A stretch of 64,000 bases of DNA from an uncultured Lachnospiraceae bacterium (GCA_949948735.1 CATLGV010000001.1:62001-126000); one strand, 5' to 3'; counted from the stretch's first letter, positions 7,428 to 17,922 are shown. Translations and numbers: made by a program. Notes: generated by a model not told the origin, from the sequence alone.

Positions 7428-9623
7428 TTATTCCACACCGCGCTTATAATGTCCGTTTGTAAAGTCCTTCAGCGGCGGAGGGACGTCCCGGCCGTCCGGC
7501 CCCAGCGCATCTATATAATATTTTATCAGCGCCGCCGTCTCCGCCTCCGACTCCGTCGTAAAGTCCATTCGGCAGACGCCGCATCCCATGTCCTTTATCT
7601 CCGCAAGCTGTCCGTGCAGGGACAGCGGTACGGTATTGTATAGTATATTGTAGCAGTGACGGCAATTTTGAAAAACAGGAAATACATTTTTGTATCGGTC
7701 TGTCAGCTGGTAAATATTCTGCACCGATGCGGTATCCCTGATACATCGCTCCGTCGTCTTGCGGATGCAGTTTGCGGAAAACATCAGCGCGAGCCTGCCG
7801 TAAACCAGCAGCTCCTTATCCTCAAAGCCGCCCAGCCCCCGAAGCTCTCCGCGGTTGAGCTCAACCGGAAGCGTAAGCCTGTCCGCAAAATGGCGCAGCA
7901 GCGCGGCCGCAGGCCGGTTCCACGCATAAACGGTATAATCCGCTGTAATCGCCCCCGAATAGCCGATATCCGTAAGCCATTGCAGCTCCTCCGGCGTTCT
8001 TGCCAGCACCCCGTACCGGCAGTCCCGTGCCAGCAGCTCCCTGTATGCGGTAAGATACGGATAAGAGCGCTTTCTCAATATATGCGGCAGCGCAAGACCA
8101 AGCCTGTCCTTTACCTCCTCCGGCAGGGAAAAGACCTCCCCACACGCCAACAGATCCGCATCCGCATATATCCCCGTTATCCCGGGGAAAGACAGCGCCG
8201 CAGCCAACTGGCCTGCCGTCAGGACCGTCACAGCCAGAGCCGGCCTGTCGTGTCCACGCCCATTGCCGTCCGCACCCTGCAGCGCCGTGCGCGGCGTATT
8301 CATATCCGCCGTCGTGGCAGGCTCTGCCGTGCTTTGCGGTCTTGTGTTTCTTTGCAGTATTTCCTGCTCGAGCATGCCGCACGCCTGTCTGCGCAGCGCG
8401 TTCAGCGCCTTCACCGGCAGGAACGAGGCATTATCCGTATTAATCTCTATCTGCTCCGGCCTAAAAAAGGTGTCCCCCATTTTCCCCAGACGCATTTGCA
8501 GCTGTGCCGCTTCAAGCGGCCGGTTTAGCGCCGCGCTGACCGTTTCACCTTCTGCCGTAACGGACACGCCGCCGCTGGAAAGCGTAAAAAGCGCGGGCAT
8601 ATTCGCACGAATCCGTGCACTGCCCCGCACCGGTATGGCGGGAGCCTGCGAGAGATAGTTTTTCCGGACCGTCTCAAAGGCTTCCTGTGAGCCCCCGGAA
8701 TAGCCGGGCTCCTCTATAGTAACCATCTTCCTTCCGTTGTGCTGTTCATAATAACCGCTGCAGGTATCGGTTCTGATGTAGAGGCTTCGCAGCAGCTCCT
8801 CGTCCTGCGGCGCAATCTGCCAGGGCTTATGCGGATTCGCAAGATACAGGTCGATATACCTGCGGTATATTGCCGTGACGCCTGCCACATACTCCGGCGC
8901 CTTCATACGCCCCTCGATCTTAAAGGAATCAATTCCTGCTTCAATCAGCCTTGGAATAAGCGGAAGCGTATACAGATCCTTCAGGCTCAGCGGGTACAGG
9001 GTTTGTCCCTTCTCATCAGTATACGGAAGCCTGCACGGACCGGCGCACCGCCCGCGGTTCCCGCTTCTGCCGCCGACAACAGAGCTGAAAAGGCACTGCC
9101 CGGAATAAGCATAGCACATAGCGCCATGAATAAACGTCTCGATTTCAAGGCCTGTCTGCCTCTTGATACTGCTTATTTCCTCCAGTGAGAGCTCCCGCGC
9201 CGGAACGATACGGCAGACGCCGAGATTTTGGGCAAACACGGCGCCGTACACGCCAGTAATCGTCATCTGTGTGCTTGCATGAAGCGCTAAATCCGGAAAG
9301 GCGGCCCGCAGCACCCGCAGTACCCCGAAATCCTGGACAATAACGCCGTCGAGGCCGGCCTCGTACAGCGGGCGGATGCAGGGAACCAGTGCGTCCAGCT
9401 CTTTTTCCTTGACAAGCGTATTTACCGTAAGGTATATTCTGCGTCCAAACAGATGCGCAATGCGCAGCGCTTCTATGATCTCTTCTTCCGTAAAATTTGC
9501 GGCATATGCGCGGGCGCCGAATCTGTCCCCGCCAAGATATACCGCATCCGCTCCCGCGTTTATGGCCGCCCGAAAGCAGGAAAAATCTCCTGCCGGCGCC
9601 AAAAGCTCCACCCTTTTGTCCAT
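7428..9623 (-). CDS. U32 family peptidase/RlhA-type protein with C-terminal DUF3656-like part
   Basis: Begins MDKRVELLAPAGDFSCFRAAI, the U32 N-terminal TIM-barrel motif; the start at 9623 has ACGGG five nt upstream, while an ATG 18 nt earlier has a poorer site. The U32 signature ETFIHGAMCYAYSGQCLFS at about residue 160-180, followed by GRSGNRGRCAGPCRLPY, supplies the Fe-S/Zn cysteines. Related enzymes (RlhA, TrhP) hydroxylate rRNA or tRNA pyrimidines using prephenate-derived chemistry; the peptidase name is historical. ~731 residues, near the length of RlhA, so 23S rRNA C-hydroxylation is the likeliest role (inference). Co-oriented with the FtsW-PBP gene. Confidence 0.85.
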   Translation of the reverse strand: MDKRVELLAPAGDFSCFRAAINAGADAVYLGGDRFGARAYAANFTEEEIIEALRIAHLFGRRIYLTVNTLVKEKELDALVPCIRPLYEAGLDGVIVQDFGVLRVLRAAFPDLALHASTQMTITGVYGAVFAQNLGVCRIVPARELSLEEISSIKRQTGLEIETFIHGAMCYAYSGQCLFSSVVGGRSGNRGRCAGPCRLPYTDEKGQTLYPLSLKDLYTLPLIPRLIEAGIDSFKIEGRMKAPEYVAGVTAIYRRYIDLYLANPHKPWQIAPQDEELLRSLYIRTDTCSGYYEQHNGRKMVTIEEPGYSGGSQEAFETVRKNYLSQAPAIPVRGSARIRANMPALFTLSSGGVSVTAEGETVSAALNRPLEAAQLQMRLGKMGDTFFRPEQIEINTDNASFLPVKALNALRRQACGMLEQEILQRNTRPQSTAEPATTADMNTPRTALQGADGNGRGHDRPALAVTVLTAGQLAAALSFPGITGIYADADLLACGEVFSLPEEVKDRLGLALPHILRKRSYPYLTAYRELLARDCRYGVLARTPEELQWLTDIGYSGAITADYTVYAWNRPAAALLRHFADRLTLPVELNRGELRGLGGFEDKELLVYGRLALMFSANCIRKTTERCIRDTASVQNIYQLTDRYKNVFPVFQNCRHCYNILYNTVPLSLHGQLAEIKDMGCGVCRMDFTTESEAETAALIKYYIDALGPDGRDVPPPLKDFTNGHYKRGVE

Positions 9624-9655
9624 AAAATCCCGTTGCCCCATCCGTCAAATGAAAG

Positions 9656-9682
9656 AAAAAGCTGTCACTGCTACGTGACAGC
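9656..9682 (-). terminator. Terminator after zapA
   Basis: Minus strand: GCTGTCAC and GTGACAGC (8-bp perfect stem, 6-nt loop) followed by TTTTTC, 8 nt after the zapA stop. The U32 start is only 33 nt further on and I see no promoter in between, so U32-ftsW may depend on read-through. Confidence 0.85.
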
Positions 9683-9689
9683 CCTGTCC

Positions 9690-10097
9690 TTACTTTTTGT
9701 ATTCTTTGAGTTCCGTTTCGAGGCGGACAATCTGCTTTGCATTCTCATTCAGCTCGTCCTGCGCCTCCTTGAGTGACTTATTTGTATTATCCAGCTTCAA
9801 CTGTGTCGCTATCAGCTCGTGCTTTAAATCGTAAAGCTCATTTTCCTTTGCCTTTAGATCCTGCTCCAGCAGTTCGCTTTGATTTCTGGCCTTAAAGTAA
9901 TCGTCGGCCATATTCAGCTGCAGCAGCATATTTTGTTTGTCTACAGGCTGGCGCTTAAAGCTGTCCATCTTATTATATTCAGTTAATTTATTATTAATAT
10001 AGGAGGCAACCTTCTGCAGATATTCCGCGCTCTCATTGCCGCTTACCGTCAAAACCTTTCCTCCGATAATAACCTCTGTATCTGTTTTTGCAGACAT
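9690..10097 (-). CDS. zapA: Cell division protein ZapA
   Basis: 135 residues from the ATG at 10097 (AAAGGGG seven nt upstream). The N-terminal ~95 residues match ZapA: TEVIIGGKVLTVSGNESAEY, then a helix with YINNKLTEYNK and LLQLNMADDYFKA; the rest is one long coiled coil. ZapA bundles FtsZ filaments and stabilises the Z-ring in the cytoplasm. It is longer than Bacillus ZapA (85 aa) because of the C-terminal coiled coil, as is common in Clostridia. It has its own promoter and terminator. Confidence 0.9.
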   Translation of the reverse strand: MSAKTDTEVIIGGKVLTVSGNESAEYLQKVASYINNKLTEYNKMDSFKRQPVDKQNMLLQLNMADDYFKARNQSELLEQDLKAKENELYDLKHELIATQLKLDNTNKSLKEAQDELNENAKQIVRLETELKEYKK

Positions 10098-10173
10098 ATT
10101 CATGCCCCTTTCTCCCAACCTGACCGTCGCTGCATCGTCCCTGCCCGAACGGGCATGTTATAACGCTTACTTG

Positions 10174-10201
10174 ATTATATCAAATCACCCCGGAAATTCA
10201 A
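10174..10201 (-). promoter_or_regulatory. Promoter of zapA
   Basis: TTGAAT (10196-10201, overlapping the end of ruvB), 16-nt spacer, TATAAT (10174-10179), about 77 nt before the zapA start. Confidence 0.65.
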
Positions 10202-11183
10202 GTCCCAAATGATGATAAGTAAGCTCCGTTGCCATCCTCCCGCGCGGCGTTCTGATAATCAGCCCGTTCTTGAGAAGATACGGTTCATAGACATCCTCAA
10301 CCGTCCCGCTGTCCTCTCCGATTGCCGCCGCAAGCGTATCCAGCCCGACGGGGCCGCCGCCAAACTTCTCGATCATTGTGGTCAAAAGAGTCCTGTCGGT
10401 CTGATCCAGCCCCAGCTTATCCACGTCCAGCATGTCCAGCGCTGTATTCGCGGCCTCCAATGTAATGCGTCCGTCGTATTTTACCTGTGCAAAATCCCGC
10501 ACCCGTTTCAGAATCCGGTTGGCAAGCCTGGGGGTACCGCGGCTTCTGCGCGCAAGCTCCATCGCTCCCTGCTCGTCAATCTCCACCTGCAGAATCCTTG
10601 CCGAATGCCGGATAATCAGCATCAATTCCTCAAGAGAATAGAACTCCAAATGCTGCACAACGCCAAACCGGTCCCGCAGCGGCGCAGTCAGCAGCCCGGC
10701 CCTTGTTGTCGCGCCGATTAAGGTAAAGCGCGGCAGCTCCAGCCGCACAGACCGCGCCGCAGTCCCCTTCCCAATCAGGATGTCAATGGCAAAATCCTCC
10801 ATCGCGGGATACAGGACCTCTTCGACCTGGCGGTTCAGGCGGTGAATCTCGTCAATGAATAAGATATCTCCTTCCTGAAGCCCGTTCAATATTGCCGCCA
10901 TCTCGCCGGGCTTCTCAATCGCGGGACCGCTCGTCACCTTGAGGTGTACGCCCATCTCGTTTGCGATGATACCCGCAAGCGTCGTCTTTCCCAGTCCCGG
11001 CGGCCCGTAAAACAACACATGATCCAGCGAATCGCTGCGCTGCTTTGCAGCCTCTATATAAATACTCAGAATATCCTTTATTTTTTTCTGTCCTATATAT
11101 TCCTTTAAGCTTTGTGGACGAAGGCTTCCTTCAAGCCGGACATCCTCCTCCAAAAGCTTCGTCTCAATGACTCTGCCAGCCAT
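10185..11183 (-). CDS. ruvB: Holliday junction branch migration ATPase RuvB
   Basis: 332 residues from the ATG at 11183; a TTG 21 nt upstream in frame is possible but has a weaker site. Walker [12 protein letters not shown], Walker [13 protein letters not shown], sensor and winged-helix C-terminus ([18 protein letters not shown]) are all present. Hexameric RuvB, loaded by RuvA, drives branch migration of Holliday junctions in recombinational repair. It follows ruvA by about 50 nt, in the usual ruvAB order. ruvC is absent, as is normal for Firmicutes (RecU acts instead). Confidence 0.97.
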   Translation of the reverse strand: MAGRVIETKLLEEDVRLEGSLRPQSLKEYIGQKKIKDILSIYIEAAKQRSDSLDHVLFYGPPGLGKTTLAGIIANEMGVHLKVTSGPAIEKPGEMAAILNGLQEGDILFIDEIHRLNRQVEEVLYPAMEDFAIDILIGKGTAARSVRLELPRFTLIGATTRAGLLTAPLRDRFGVVQHLEFYSLEELMLIIRHSARILQVEIDEQGAMELARRSRGTPRLANRILKRVRDFAQVKYDGRITLEAANTALDMLDVDKLGLDQTDRTLLTTMIEKFGGGPVGLDTLAAAIGEDSGTVEDVYEPYLLKNGLIIRTPRGRMATELTYHHLGLEFPG

Positions 11184-11234
11184 ACTATCATCATGCCTTT
11201 CCAATATCTTAGGTTTATTTTCACGGCGTGCGGA

Positions 11235-11834
11235 TTACGCCAATGCCTTCAGCGCCCGCTTTAATATCGCCCCGGAATCCATATCCTCCGTTACCTGTAT
11301 CTGCCGGATTGCCTTTAACGCCTCGGCAGGCGCGTAGCCCAATGCCACAAGCGCTTCGATGGCTTCGCTTTTTGCCGCTGTGTTTTCTTTGGCGTCGACG
11401 ACAGGCTCCACGGCGTCAAAGGCCTCTGTCTGCAGGCTTACCTTATCCTTCAAATCCAGAATAATGCGCTCCGCCGACTTCGCACCGATTCCCGGGGCCT
11501 TTGCAATTGTTTTGGCATCCCCGGATATAATGGCGAACCGCAAATCATCCGCGCTCATCACCGATAAAATGCCCAGCGCACCCTTGGGGCCGATGCCGTT
11601 GACCGTGATCAGCTTCTTATAAATCTCCAGGTCATCCTTTGACAGAAAGCCAAACAGAAGAAACGCATCCTCTCTTACACTGGTATAGGTATAAATCTTG
11701 ACGGTTGCGCCGATTCCCGGCAGCTGCTGTACGACACTTAACGGCACCCGGATATTGTATCCGATGCTGTTGCACTCCAGTACGATATTATCCTCCGCAA
11801 TGTCTACAAGCTCTCCTTTAATATAGGCATACAT
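11235..11834 (-). CDS. ruvA: Holliday junction branch migration protein RuvA
   Basis: 199 residues, standard length. N-terminal OB fold (MYAYIKGELVDIAEDNIVLE), helix-hairpin-helix pairs (LITVNGIGPKGAL, IAKAPGIGAKSAERI) and a C-terminal domain III with ALVALGYAPAEALKAI that contacts RuvB. RuvA binds the four-way junction and recruits RuvB, the next gene. First gene of the ruvAB unit behind a promoter at 11896-11925. Confidence 0.97.
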   Translation of the reverse strand: MYAYIKGELVDIAEDNIVLECNSIGYNIRVPLSVVQQLPGIGATVKIYTYTSVREDAFLLFGFLSKDDLEIYKKLITVNGIGPKGALGILSVMSADDLRFAIISGDAKTIAKAPGIGAKSAERIILDLKDKVSLQTEAFDAVEPVVDAKENTAAKSEAIEALVALGYAPAEALKAIRQIQVTEDMDSGAILKRALKALA

Positions 11835-11895
11835 TTCCCGTGCCTCCTCCTGCGGCAGTCCCCTGCCCGCCTTTTATCTGCAGCCGATTTTATCC

Positions 11896-11925
11896 AGTAT
11901 AACATATAATCGCCCGAAACTGCAA
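11896..11925 (-). promoter_or_regulatory. Promoter of ruvAB
   Basis: TTGCAG (11920-11925), 18-nt spacer, TATACT (11896-11901) with an extended TG element. About 60 nt before ruvA. I see no LexA-like box in this gap. Confidence 0.6.
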
Positions 11926-11942
11926 TCAAACCTGACATTTTA

Positions 11943-11973
11943 AAAGAGAGGAAGACTTTATCTCCCTCTCTTT
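11943..11973 (-). terminator. Terminator of the ilv operon
   Basis: Minus strand AAAGAGAGG and CCTCTCTTT pair (9 bp, 13-nt loop), ending in CTTTTAAAA, 21 nt after the ilvC stop. Confidence 0.75.
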
Positions 11974-11994
11974 GATAATCCATATTATTTCGGA

Positions 11995-13032
<1,038 letters not shown>

Positions 13033-13087
13033 CTAGAAATATAAATTTATATTTTATGTATTATTCATGCATAAATATCGTAAATCA

Positions 13088-13588
13088 TTACTCGAGATAG
13101 ACGACGTTCTCAGATCCGCGCTCGAGTCCGGAGATGCCCGTCCTTGCAATCTCAAGGATCTCGTAATCCTTAAGAAGGGCGATAAACGCTTCTATCTTGG
13201 ACTGATTGCCCGTAAGCTCCACAATCAGGCTGTCAATATTGACGTCGATGATCTTCGCCCTGAAAATATCCGCCACCGCAATAACCGACTGCCGCTTTTC
13301 CGGCGTAGAACGTACCTTGATGAGGCAAAGCTCCCGGTAAACGCTGTTTTCCGGCTTCAGCTCACGGATATTTCTTACATCGACAAGCTTCGCGACCTGC
13401 TTCTCAATCTGGTCAAGGATCTCCTCCTCGCCCGAGGTTACGATAATAATGCGTGTAAACCGCGGATCTGCCGTTACGCCTGCCGTAATGCTCTCAATAT
13501 TATAACCGCGTCTTGAGAAAAGACCTGATATACGGCTCAAAACGCCGGCATTATTGTCAACCAGAAGCTGAAAGACTCTCTTCTGCAT
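13088..13588 (-). CDS. ilvN: Acetolactate synthase small (regulatory) subunit, copy nearest ilvC
   Basis: 166 residues from 13588 (AAGGGGTG seven nt upstream). An ACT domain opens the protein (VFQLLVDNNAGVLSRISGLF, RRGYNIESITAGVT), followed by the C-terminal ACT-like half (LIKVRSTPEKR, TGNQSKIEAFIALLKDYEILEIARTG). Such subunits bind valine and activate IlvB. This is one of two adjacent small-subunit genes; this copy is the closer match to ordinary IlvN/IlvH in length and motifs. Confidence 0.94.
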   Translation of the reverse strand: MQKRVFQLLVDNNAGVLSRISGLFSRRGYNIESITAGVTADPRFTRIIIVTSGEEEILDQIEKQVAKLVDVRNIRELKPENSVYRELCLIKVRSTPEKRQSVIAVADIFRAKIIDVNIDSLIVELTGNQSKIEAFIALLKDYEILEIARTGISGLERGSENVVYLE

Positions 13589-13644
13589 AAATATACACCC
13601 CTTCCGGTATTTCATACACGACTTCAATTTTAGCAACTATTCCG

Positions 13645-14127
13645 TTAATTGTCAACACATTTAGGCAAAGCCAAAGTGCCGGTTCTTGCCACTTCTACAA
13701 TGCTTATCGACTTGAGCATATCCAGCATGACCTTGATGCGCTCCGGCAGATCACAGATTTGTATCATCATCATCGTGTTGGACATATCCACAATATCCGC
13801 CTTCATAATCTCACAGATTTCCATAATATCGCGCCGGGTGCCACGGTTGTATTTTACTTTAATCAGCATCAGCTCCCTGCTGATGCTGTCCTTCTCCTCA
13901 AAGGTCTTTACCTTGATAACGTCAATTTTTTTATTCAGCTGCTTTTCTATCTGCTCAATCGTCCGCTGGTTGCCCGAGCTGACAATGGTCATGCAGGAAA
14001 TCTCAGGGTCCTCCGTCTCACCGACGGCAAGGCTGTCGATATTAAAGCATCTTCTTGAAAACAGTCCGGATACCTTGCACAGCACGCCGGCCCTGTTCTC
14101 CACCGATACGGAATATATTCTTTTCAT
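13645..14127 (-). CDS. Second acetolactate synthase small-subunit paralogue
   Basis: 160 residues: MKRIYSVSVENRAGVLCKV, FSRRCFNIDSLAVGETEDPEI and the second half LIKVKYNRGTRRDIMEICEIM, ending EVARTGTLALPK. Same two-part fold as the neighbour with clear divergence (for example RRCFNIDSLAVGETED against RRGYNIESITAGVTAD). It sits 16 nt downstream of ilvB, so it is translated just after the catalytic subunit. The two could form a mixed regulatory subunit or respond to different amino acids, as the fused two-repeat regulatory subunits of plants do; that is inference. Confidence 0.88.
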   Translation of the reverse strand: MKRIYSVSVENRAGVLCKVSGLFSRRCFNIDSLAVGETEDPEISCMTIVSSGNQRTIEQIEKQLNKKIDVIKVKTFEEKDSISRELMLIKVKYNRGTRRDIMEICEIMKADIVDMSNTMMMIQICDLPERIKVMLDMLKSISIVEVARTGTLALPKCVDN

Positions 14128-14143
14128 GGAAATCCACTCCTCC

Positions 14144-15772
14144 TTACTTCACCAAATCCATAGGGTCTACCAGACATTCCATCAGCATGGTGTTGTCCTC
14201 TTTCAGAAATGCCGCTATCTTTTCGGACGCATGCGCCATATTCTCCACCCGTATAAACGGAATGCCGTACGCGGACGCGAGCTTTTCCAAGTCAGGGGTG
14301 CCCCCGCTGATATCGACCACCGAATAGTGATCCTTATAGTTATAATGCTGGTATTCACGCACCATGCCCAGATAGTTGTTTTTCATTACAATAATCTTGA
14401 CCGGTATCCGATGCTGCATAATCGTTGCAAGCTCCATCATGGACATCTGGAAGGAGCCGTCGCCGCAGACCGCGACCACCTGCTTCTCCATATTGCCGCG
14501 CTTGGCGCCCATTGCCGCAGGAATGGAATAGCCCATTGTCCCCATGCCGCCTGTCGTCAAAAACCGGCCCGCTCTTACAACATGATAGTTGCAGGACCAG
14601 ATCTGATTCTGGCCGACATCCGCAACATAGACGGCGTCCTCTTTCATCTCTCCGGACAGCATCTCGATAAATGCCGCCGGATCCACATAGTCCGGATTCG
14701 GGCTGCGTTTTTTTACCATGGTCTCCCGGTAGCCCTCGAGCGTCTGAATCCATGCCTCGTGCTCGCATTCAAATTCCTGTCTGGAAAAATCGTCAAATAT
14801 ATGCTTTGCATCGCCGACAAGCGGAATGGACGGCCCGACGTTTTTGCCGATTTCGGCGGGATCCACATCAATATGTACCAAGATCTTGTTTGTCGTAATC
14901 AGATCCGGCTGGCTGATCGCCCTGTCTGCCACTCTGGCTCCGACCATTACCAGAAAGTCCGATTCGTTCATCGCGCGGTTCGCATACGCTTTTCCGTTGT
15001 TGCCGACCATACCGAAATACATCGGGTCCCCGGTGGGCATCACGCCGATTCCCATCATGGTCGAAACCACCGGTATCCGGTGCCGGTGCGCAAAGTCGCG
15101 AAGCTCCTGAACCGCATCGCTTAAATGCACGCCGCCGCCCGCACAGATAATGGGGCGCTTCGCCTTCTCCAATTCCCTGATAACCTTTTTAATCTGTACC
15201 GCATGGCCCTTGATGGTCGGTTTATATGCCCGGATATTAACCTCCTCGGGATATTTAAAGCTCTTTATCGCCGCATTCTGAACGTCAATCGGGACATCAA
15301 TCAGGACGGGACCTTTTCGTCCGGAATTGGCAATGTAAAACGCCTCCTTAAATACGCGCGGAATATCCTCGACATTTTTGATGAGGTAGCTGTATTTGAC
15401 GAAGGATTCCACCGCGCCGGTGATATCCGCCTCCTGAAACACATCGCTGCCAAGCAGCTCGCTGTTTACCTGGCCTGTGATACATATCATAGGAATGCTG
15501 TCCGCAAAGGCCGTAGCAATTCCCGTAATGAGATTGGTCGCCCCCGGACCGCTTGTGACGGCGCATACGCCTACCCTGCCGGTGACTCGGGCCTCTCCGC
15601 TTGCCGCGTGGGCGGCATTCTGTTCTGTCCTCACCAAAATTGTCTGAATTTTCGAATCGAGAATACTATTGTAAAAGGGGCAGATTGCCACTCCGGGATA
15701 ACCGTATACGGTTGTTATTCCCTCGTTCTCCAGACATCTCACCATTGCGTCAGCACCGATCATACTGTTCAC
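14144..15772 (-). CDS. ilvB: Acetolactate synthase large (catalytic) subunit
   Basis: 542 residues. The catalytic Glu lies in LVRTEQNAAHAASGEAR, the thiamine diphosphate motif is GDGSFQMSMMELATI...NNYLGM, and the central domain has the FAD-binding features expected of anabolic synthases. It condenses pyruvate with pyruvate or 2-oxobutanoate. First gene of ilvB-ilvN-ilvN-ilvC. The leader from the promoter is only ~50 nt, with no room for a T-box or leader peptide. It is somewhat shorter than E. coli IlvB, but all active-site motifs are intact. Confidence 0.95.
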   Translation of the reverse strand: MNSMIGADAMVRCLENEGITTVYGYPGVAICPFYNSILDSKIQTILVRTEQNAAHAASGEARVTGRVGVCAVTSGPGATNLITGIATAFADSIPMICITGQVNSELLGSDVFQEADITGAVESFVKYSYLIKNVEDIPRVFKEAFYIANSGRKGPVLIDVPIDVQNAAIKSFKYPEEVNIRAYKPTIKGHAVQIKKVIRELEKAKRPIICAGGGVHLSDAVQELRDFAHRHRIPVVSTMMGIGVMPTGDPMYFGMVGNNGKAYANRAMNESDFLVMVGARVADRAISQPDLITTNKILVHIDVDPAEIGKNVGPSIPLVGDAKHIFDDFSRQEFECEHEAWIQTLEGYRETMVKKRSPNPDYVDPAAFIEMLSGEMKEDAVYVADVGQNQIWSCNYHVVRAGRFLTTGGMGTMGYSIPAAMGAKRGNMEKQVVAVCGDGSFQMSMMELATIMQHRIPVKIIVMKNNYLGMVREYQHYNYKDHYSVVDISGGTPDLEKLASAYGIPFIRVENMAHASEKIAAFLKEDNTMLMECLVDPMDLVK

Positions 15773-15827
15773 TCCTATTCTTTCAAGCTTTTTACAGATT
15801 CCGTTTCCCTTAATAAAAACTTATATT

Positions 15828-15856
15828 ATTATACATAAGTTTGGACGGGAAGTAAA
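15828..15856 (-). promoter_or_regulatory. Promoter of the ilv operon
   Basis: TTTACT (15851-15856), 17-nt spacer, TATAAT (15828-15833), about 55 nt before ilvB. Confidence 0.7.
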
Positions 15857-15876
15857 CTACCAATATTTTATAACAG

Positions 15877-15892
15877 TACCCTCAATTGACAA
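15877..15892 (-). repeat. 16-bp dispersed motif, copy 1
   Basis: Minus strand TTGTCAATTGAGGGTA, just upstream of the ilv promoter and inside the tail of the preceding transcript. The same word recurs at 51855-51870 (identical) and 49062-49077 (one mismatch). Confidence 0.5.
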
Positions 15893-15921
15893 GGGGACTT
15901 CCTGCGAAATCCCCTCTTGCG

Positions 15922-17850
15922 TTAATTCAGTATGGAATTTGTCTCCCGGATAACAGCCTTTACATTGTCGGCCATTCTGGAAACCGTATCCATCGATTCC
16001 TGTATGATCTGCCCGTTTTCGGAAGTCTTATTCACATCTCGTATTGCATCCTGAACCGATTCCAGGAGCACGGAAATCGTATCGCTGAACTTTTGGATGA
16101 CGTCCATAATCTCGCCAATCGAAGCCTTAATCGCATTGTCGTTTTCTTTTGCGGACGACACGGACGCTTTGGAATTATCGGACAGGCTGCGGATATTGGA
16201 CGCCACTACGGCAAAGCCCCTGCCGGCTTCTCCCGCTCTTGCGGCCTCAATCGCCGCATTCAGTGACAGGAGATTAATCCGGCCCGCAATGTCCTCGACG
16301 TTCTGCGTCATAATATTATAGCTCTCTATGCTGTCGTTGATATGTCCCGCCGACCGTTTTATGCCCTCGTTCAGGCTGGAAAGCCGGTTCATGTGGTCCG
16401 TTACGATATTCATCTTGTCCGTGGTATGTAATCCGGCCTCCCGAATCAGATCCGCCTCTTCCTTCACGCTCTGAATACTGCCGGTTAATTGTTCGAATAC
16501 GCCCATCAGCTCTTCGTTCATATCGCAAACCCTGCGGTTTACGTTCTCCACCCGCAGCCGCTCCTCCTTGATGGAACGCATCATGTACTGGTGGCAGTTC
16601 TCTTTTTCATTGATACCCTTCGCCAGCGCGATTGCCATATCCCGGCAGCTGCCAAAGCCGCATGCGTGACAGTCAAAATGCTTCTGCTGCTCCGTTTCCT
16701 TGCCCAGCGTTTTATAAGCGCGCTCAATATCCGCCTCCGCCACCTGAATGCTTTGGGTGTTCTGCGCCTTATAGGTACGGACATAGTCCTTCCAGTTGAG
16801 CGTCCTGTCAAACTCGTCAAACGGGCCGTGGTGCTTTTTCCTGGCGTTGTTTTTTCTGCGCACATTCTTTGCGTGCAGCTCTACCTCATGCATAATATTG
16901 TTCATGGCAAAGCAATGGTAATCGCCGCCGGTCGCGGGCCCGCCGTTGCAGCCGTCCTTACAGCTCAATACGTCAAAAACCGTCGGAAGATCGCTCTTTT
17001 TCTGGTGCAGGTATAAATCCAGATCCGCATACAGGCGTTCCGTGCCGGATTCCGCGATAATTTTCATATCGGGGTCATGGAGCAGAAGATTTTTGGAGAA
17101 GCCGCCCGGCTGGGGATAGACCGCCCCCTCCAGCCCAACAACGCCGTCAAATTCAAATTCACTGAAAACCCTTGTCTTGGGAAGCTCCATTCCGTTCTGA
17201 TTCAGATAATCGCGCAAATGCTCCATCGTAATATTGTAATCGATAATGCCCGTATCCCGAAATTCGTCCGTCTTTGCAATGCAGGGAGAAATTGCCGCTA
17301 TTTTCCCACGGTATCCCAAAGCCTTGCGCAGATAAATCCCCAGACACACAATCGGGCTTTGAATCGGGGAGAGATGCGGTATCAGCTCCGGCCTGTGCTT
17401 CAGCACATAATTGACCACTGACGCGCACAGCTGCGATATAATCTTCGCATCGGGGTGCTCCTGCAGATAACGCATATGCGCCCACGTGCATATATCCGCT
17501 CCAAAGCCCGCGTCATATACCTTTTTGATGCCCTGCTTTCTCAGCCACTGAAGCACATGCCGCCAGTTGCCGTCAAAAGAAATCTTGATAGAAGACGCCG
17601 TAATCAGTATAAATTCCTTACCGGCCTTCAGATCCTTAAAAAATTCGTCAATATCATCCCCATAGCTCCGGGCGTGATGCGAACAGGCGCGGATACAGGC
17701 CCCGCATTTGATACATTTGCTTTCGTCTACATGAATACTCAGCTTTCCCTGTTCATTTGTTCTGACAATATTTGCGTCAATGACCGGACATGCCTTTACG
17801 CAGGCATTGCATCCCACACATTTTTCCGCATCTAATGATATGGATCCCAT
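15922..17850 (-). CDS. [FeFe]-hydrogenase-like sensor fused to a methyl-accepting chemotaxis signalling domain
   Basis: 642 residues, no membrane segment. Two [4Fe-4S] ferredoxin motifs (C11-C21 and C46-C56) lead into a hydrogenase large-subunit fold (~65-330). The H-cluster ligands are kept: C142 (SQLCASV), C190 (SPCIAKTDE, with K193 and E196), C297 and C301 ([12 protein letters not shown]). The cysteine that normally precedes the first ligand and relays protons is Leu141. A further Fe-S motif follows (C394, C397, C402, C419), then a coiled-coil receptor domain with [19 protein letters not shown] (~500-600). The likely role is redox or H2 sensing into a CheA pathway, not turnover. Own promoter; monocistronic. 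Confidence 0.92.
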   Translation of the reverse strand: MGSISLDAEKCVGCNACVKACPVIDANIVRTNEQGKLSIHVDESKCIKCGACIRACSHHARSYGDDIDEFFKDLKAGKEFILITASSIKISFDGNWRHVLQWLRKQGIKKVYDAGFGADICTWAHMRYLQEHPDAKIISQLCASVVNYVLKHRPELIPHLSPIQSPIVCLGIYLRKALGYRGKIAAISPCIAKTDEFRDTGIIDYNITMEHLRDYLNQNGMELPKTRVFSEFEFDGVVGLEGAVYPQPGGFSKNLLLHDPDMKIIAESGTERLYADLDLYLHQKKSDLPTVFDVLSCKDGCNGGPATGGDYHCFAMNNIMHEVELHAKNVRRKNNARKKHHGPFDEFDRTLNWKDYVRTYKAQNTQSIQVAEADIERAYKTLGKETEQQKHFDCHACGFGSCRDMAIALAKGINEKENCHQYMMRSIKEERLRVENVNRRVCDMNEELMGVFEQLTGSIQSVKEEADLIREAGLHTTDKMNIVTDHMNRLSSLNEGIKRSAGHINDSIESYNIMTQNVEDIAGRINLLSLNAAIEAARAGEAGRGFAVVASNIRSLSDNSKASVSSAKENDNAIKASIGEIMDVIQKFSDTISVLLESVQDAIRDVNKTSENGQIIQESMDTVSRMADNVKAVIRETNSILN

Positions 17851-17893
17851 ACCCTTTCCTCCTCCGCAGACTGCTTTTATTAAATCCGCATAT

Positions 17894-17922
17894 ATTATAG
17901 CAAAATCCTTTTCCTTTTTCCA
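17894..17922 (-). promoter_or_regulatory. Promoter of the hydrogenase-receptor gene
   Basis: TGGAAA (17917-17922), 17-nt spacer, extended TGC-TATAAT (17894-17899), about 45 nt before the start codon. Confidence 0.65.

Noticed and set aside
13649..15124. Long open frame (491 codons) on the plus strand
   Set aside because: Antisense to ilvB and the ilvN paralogue; no recognisable domain and the real genes are certain.
15773..15840. Possible T-box or leader peptide before ilvB
   Set aside because: The promoter is only ~55 nt from the start codon; no stem-loop array, T-box sequence or leader ORF fits.
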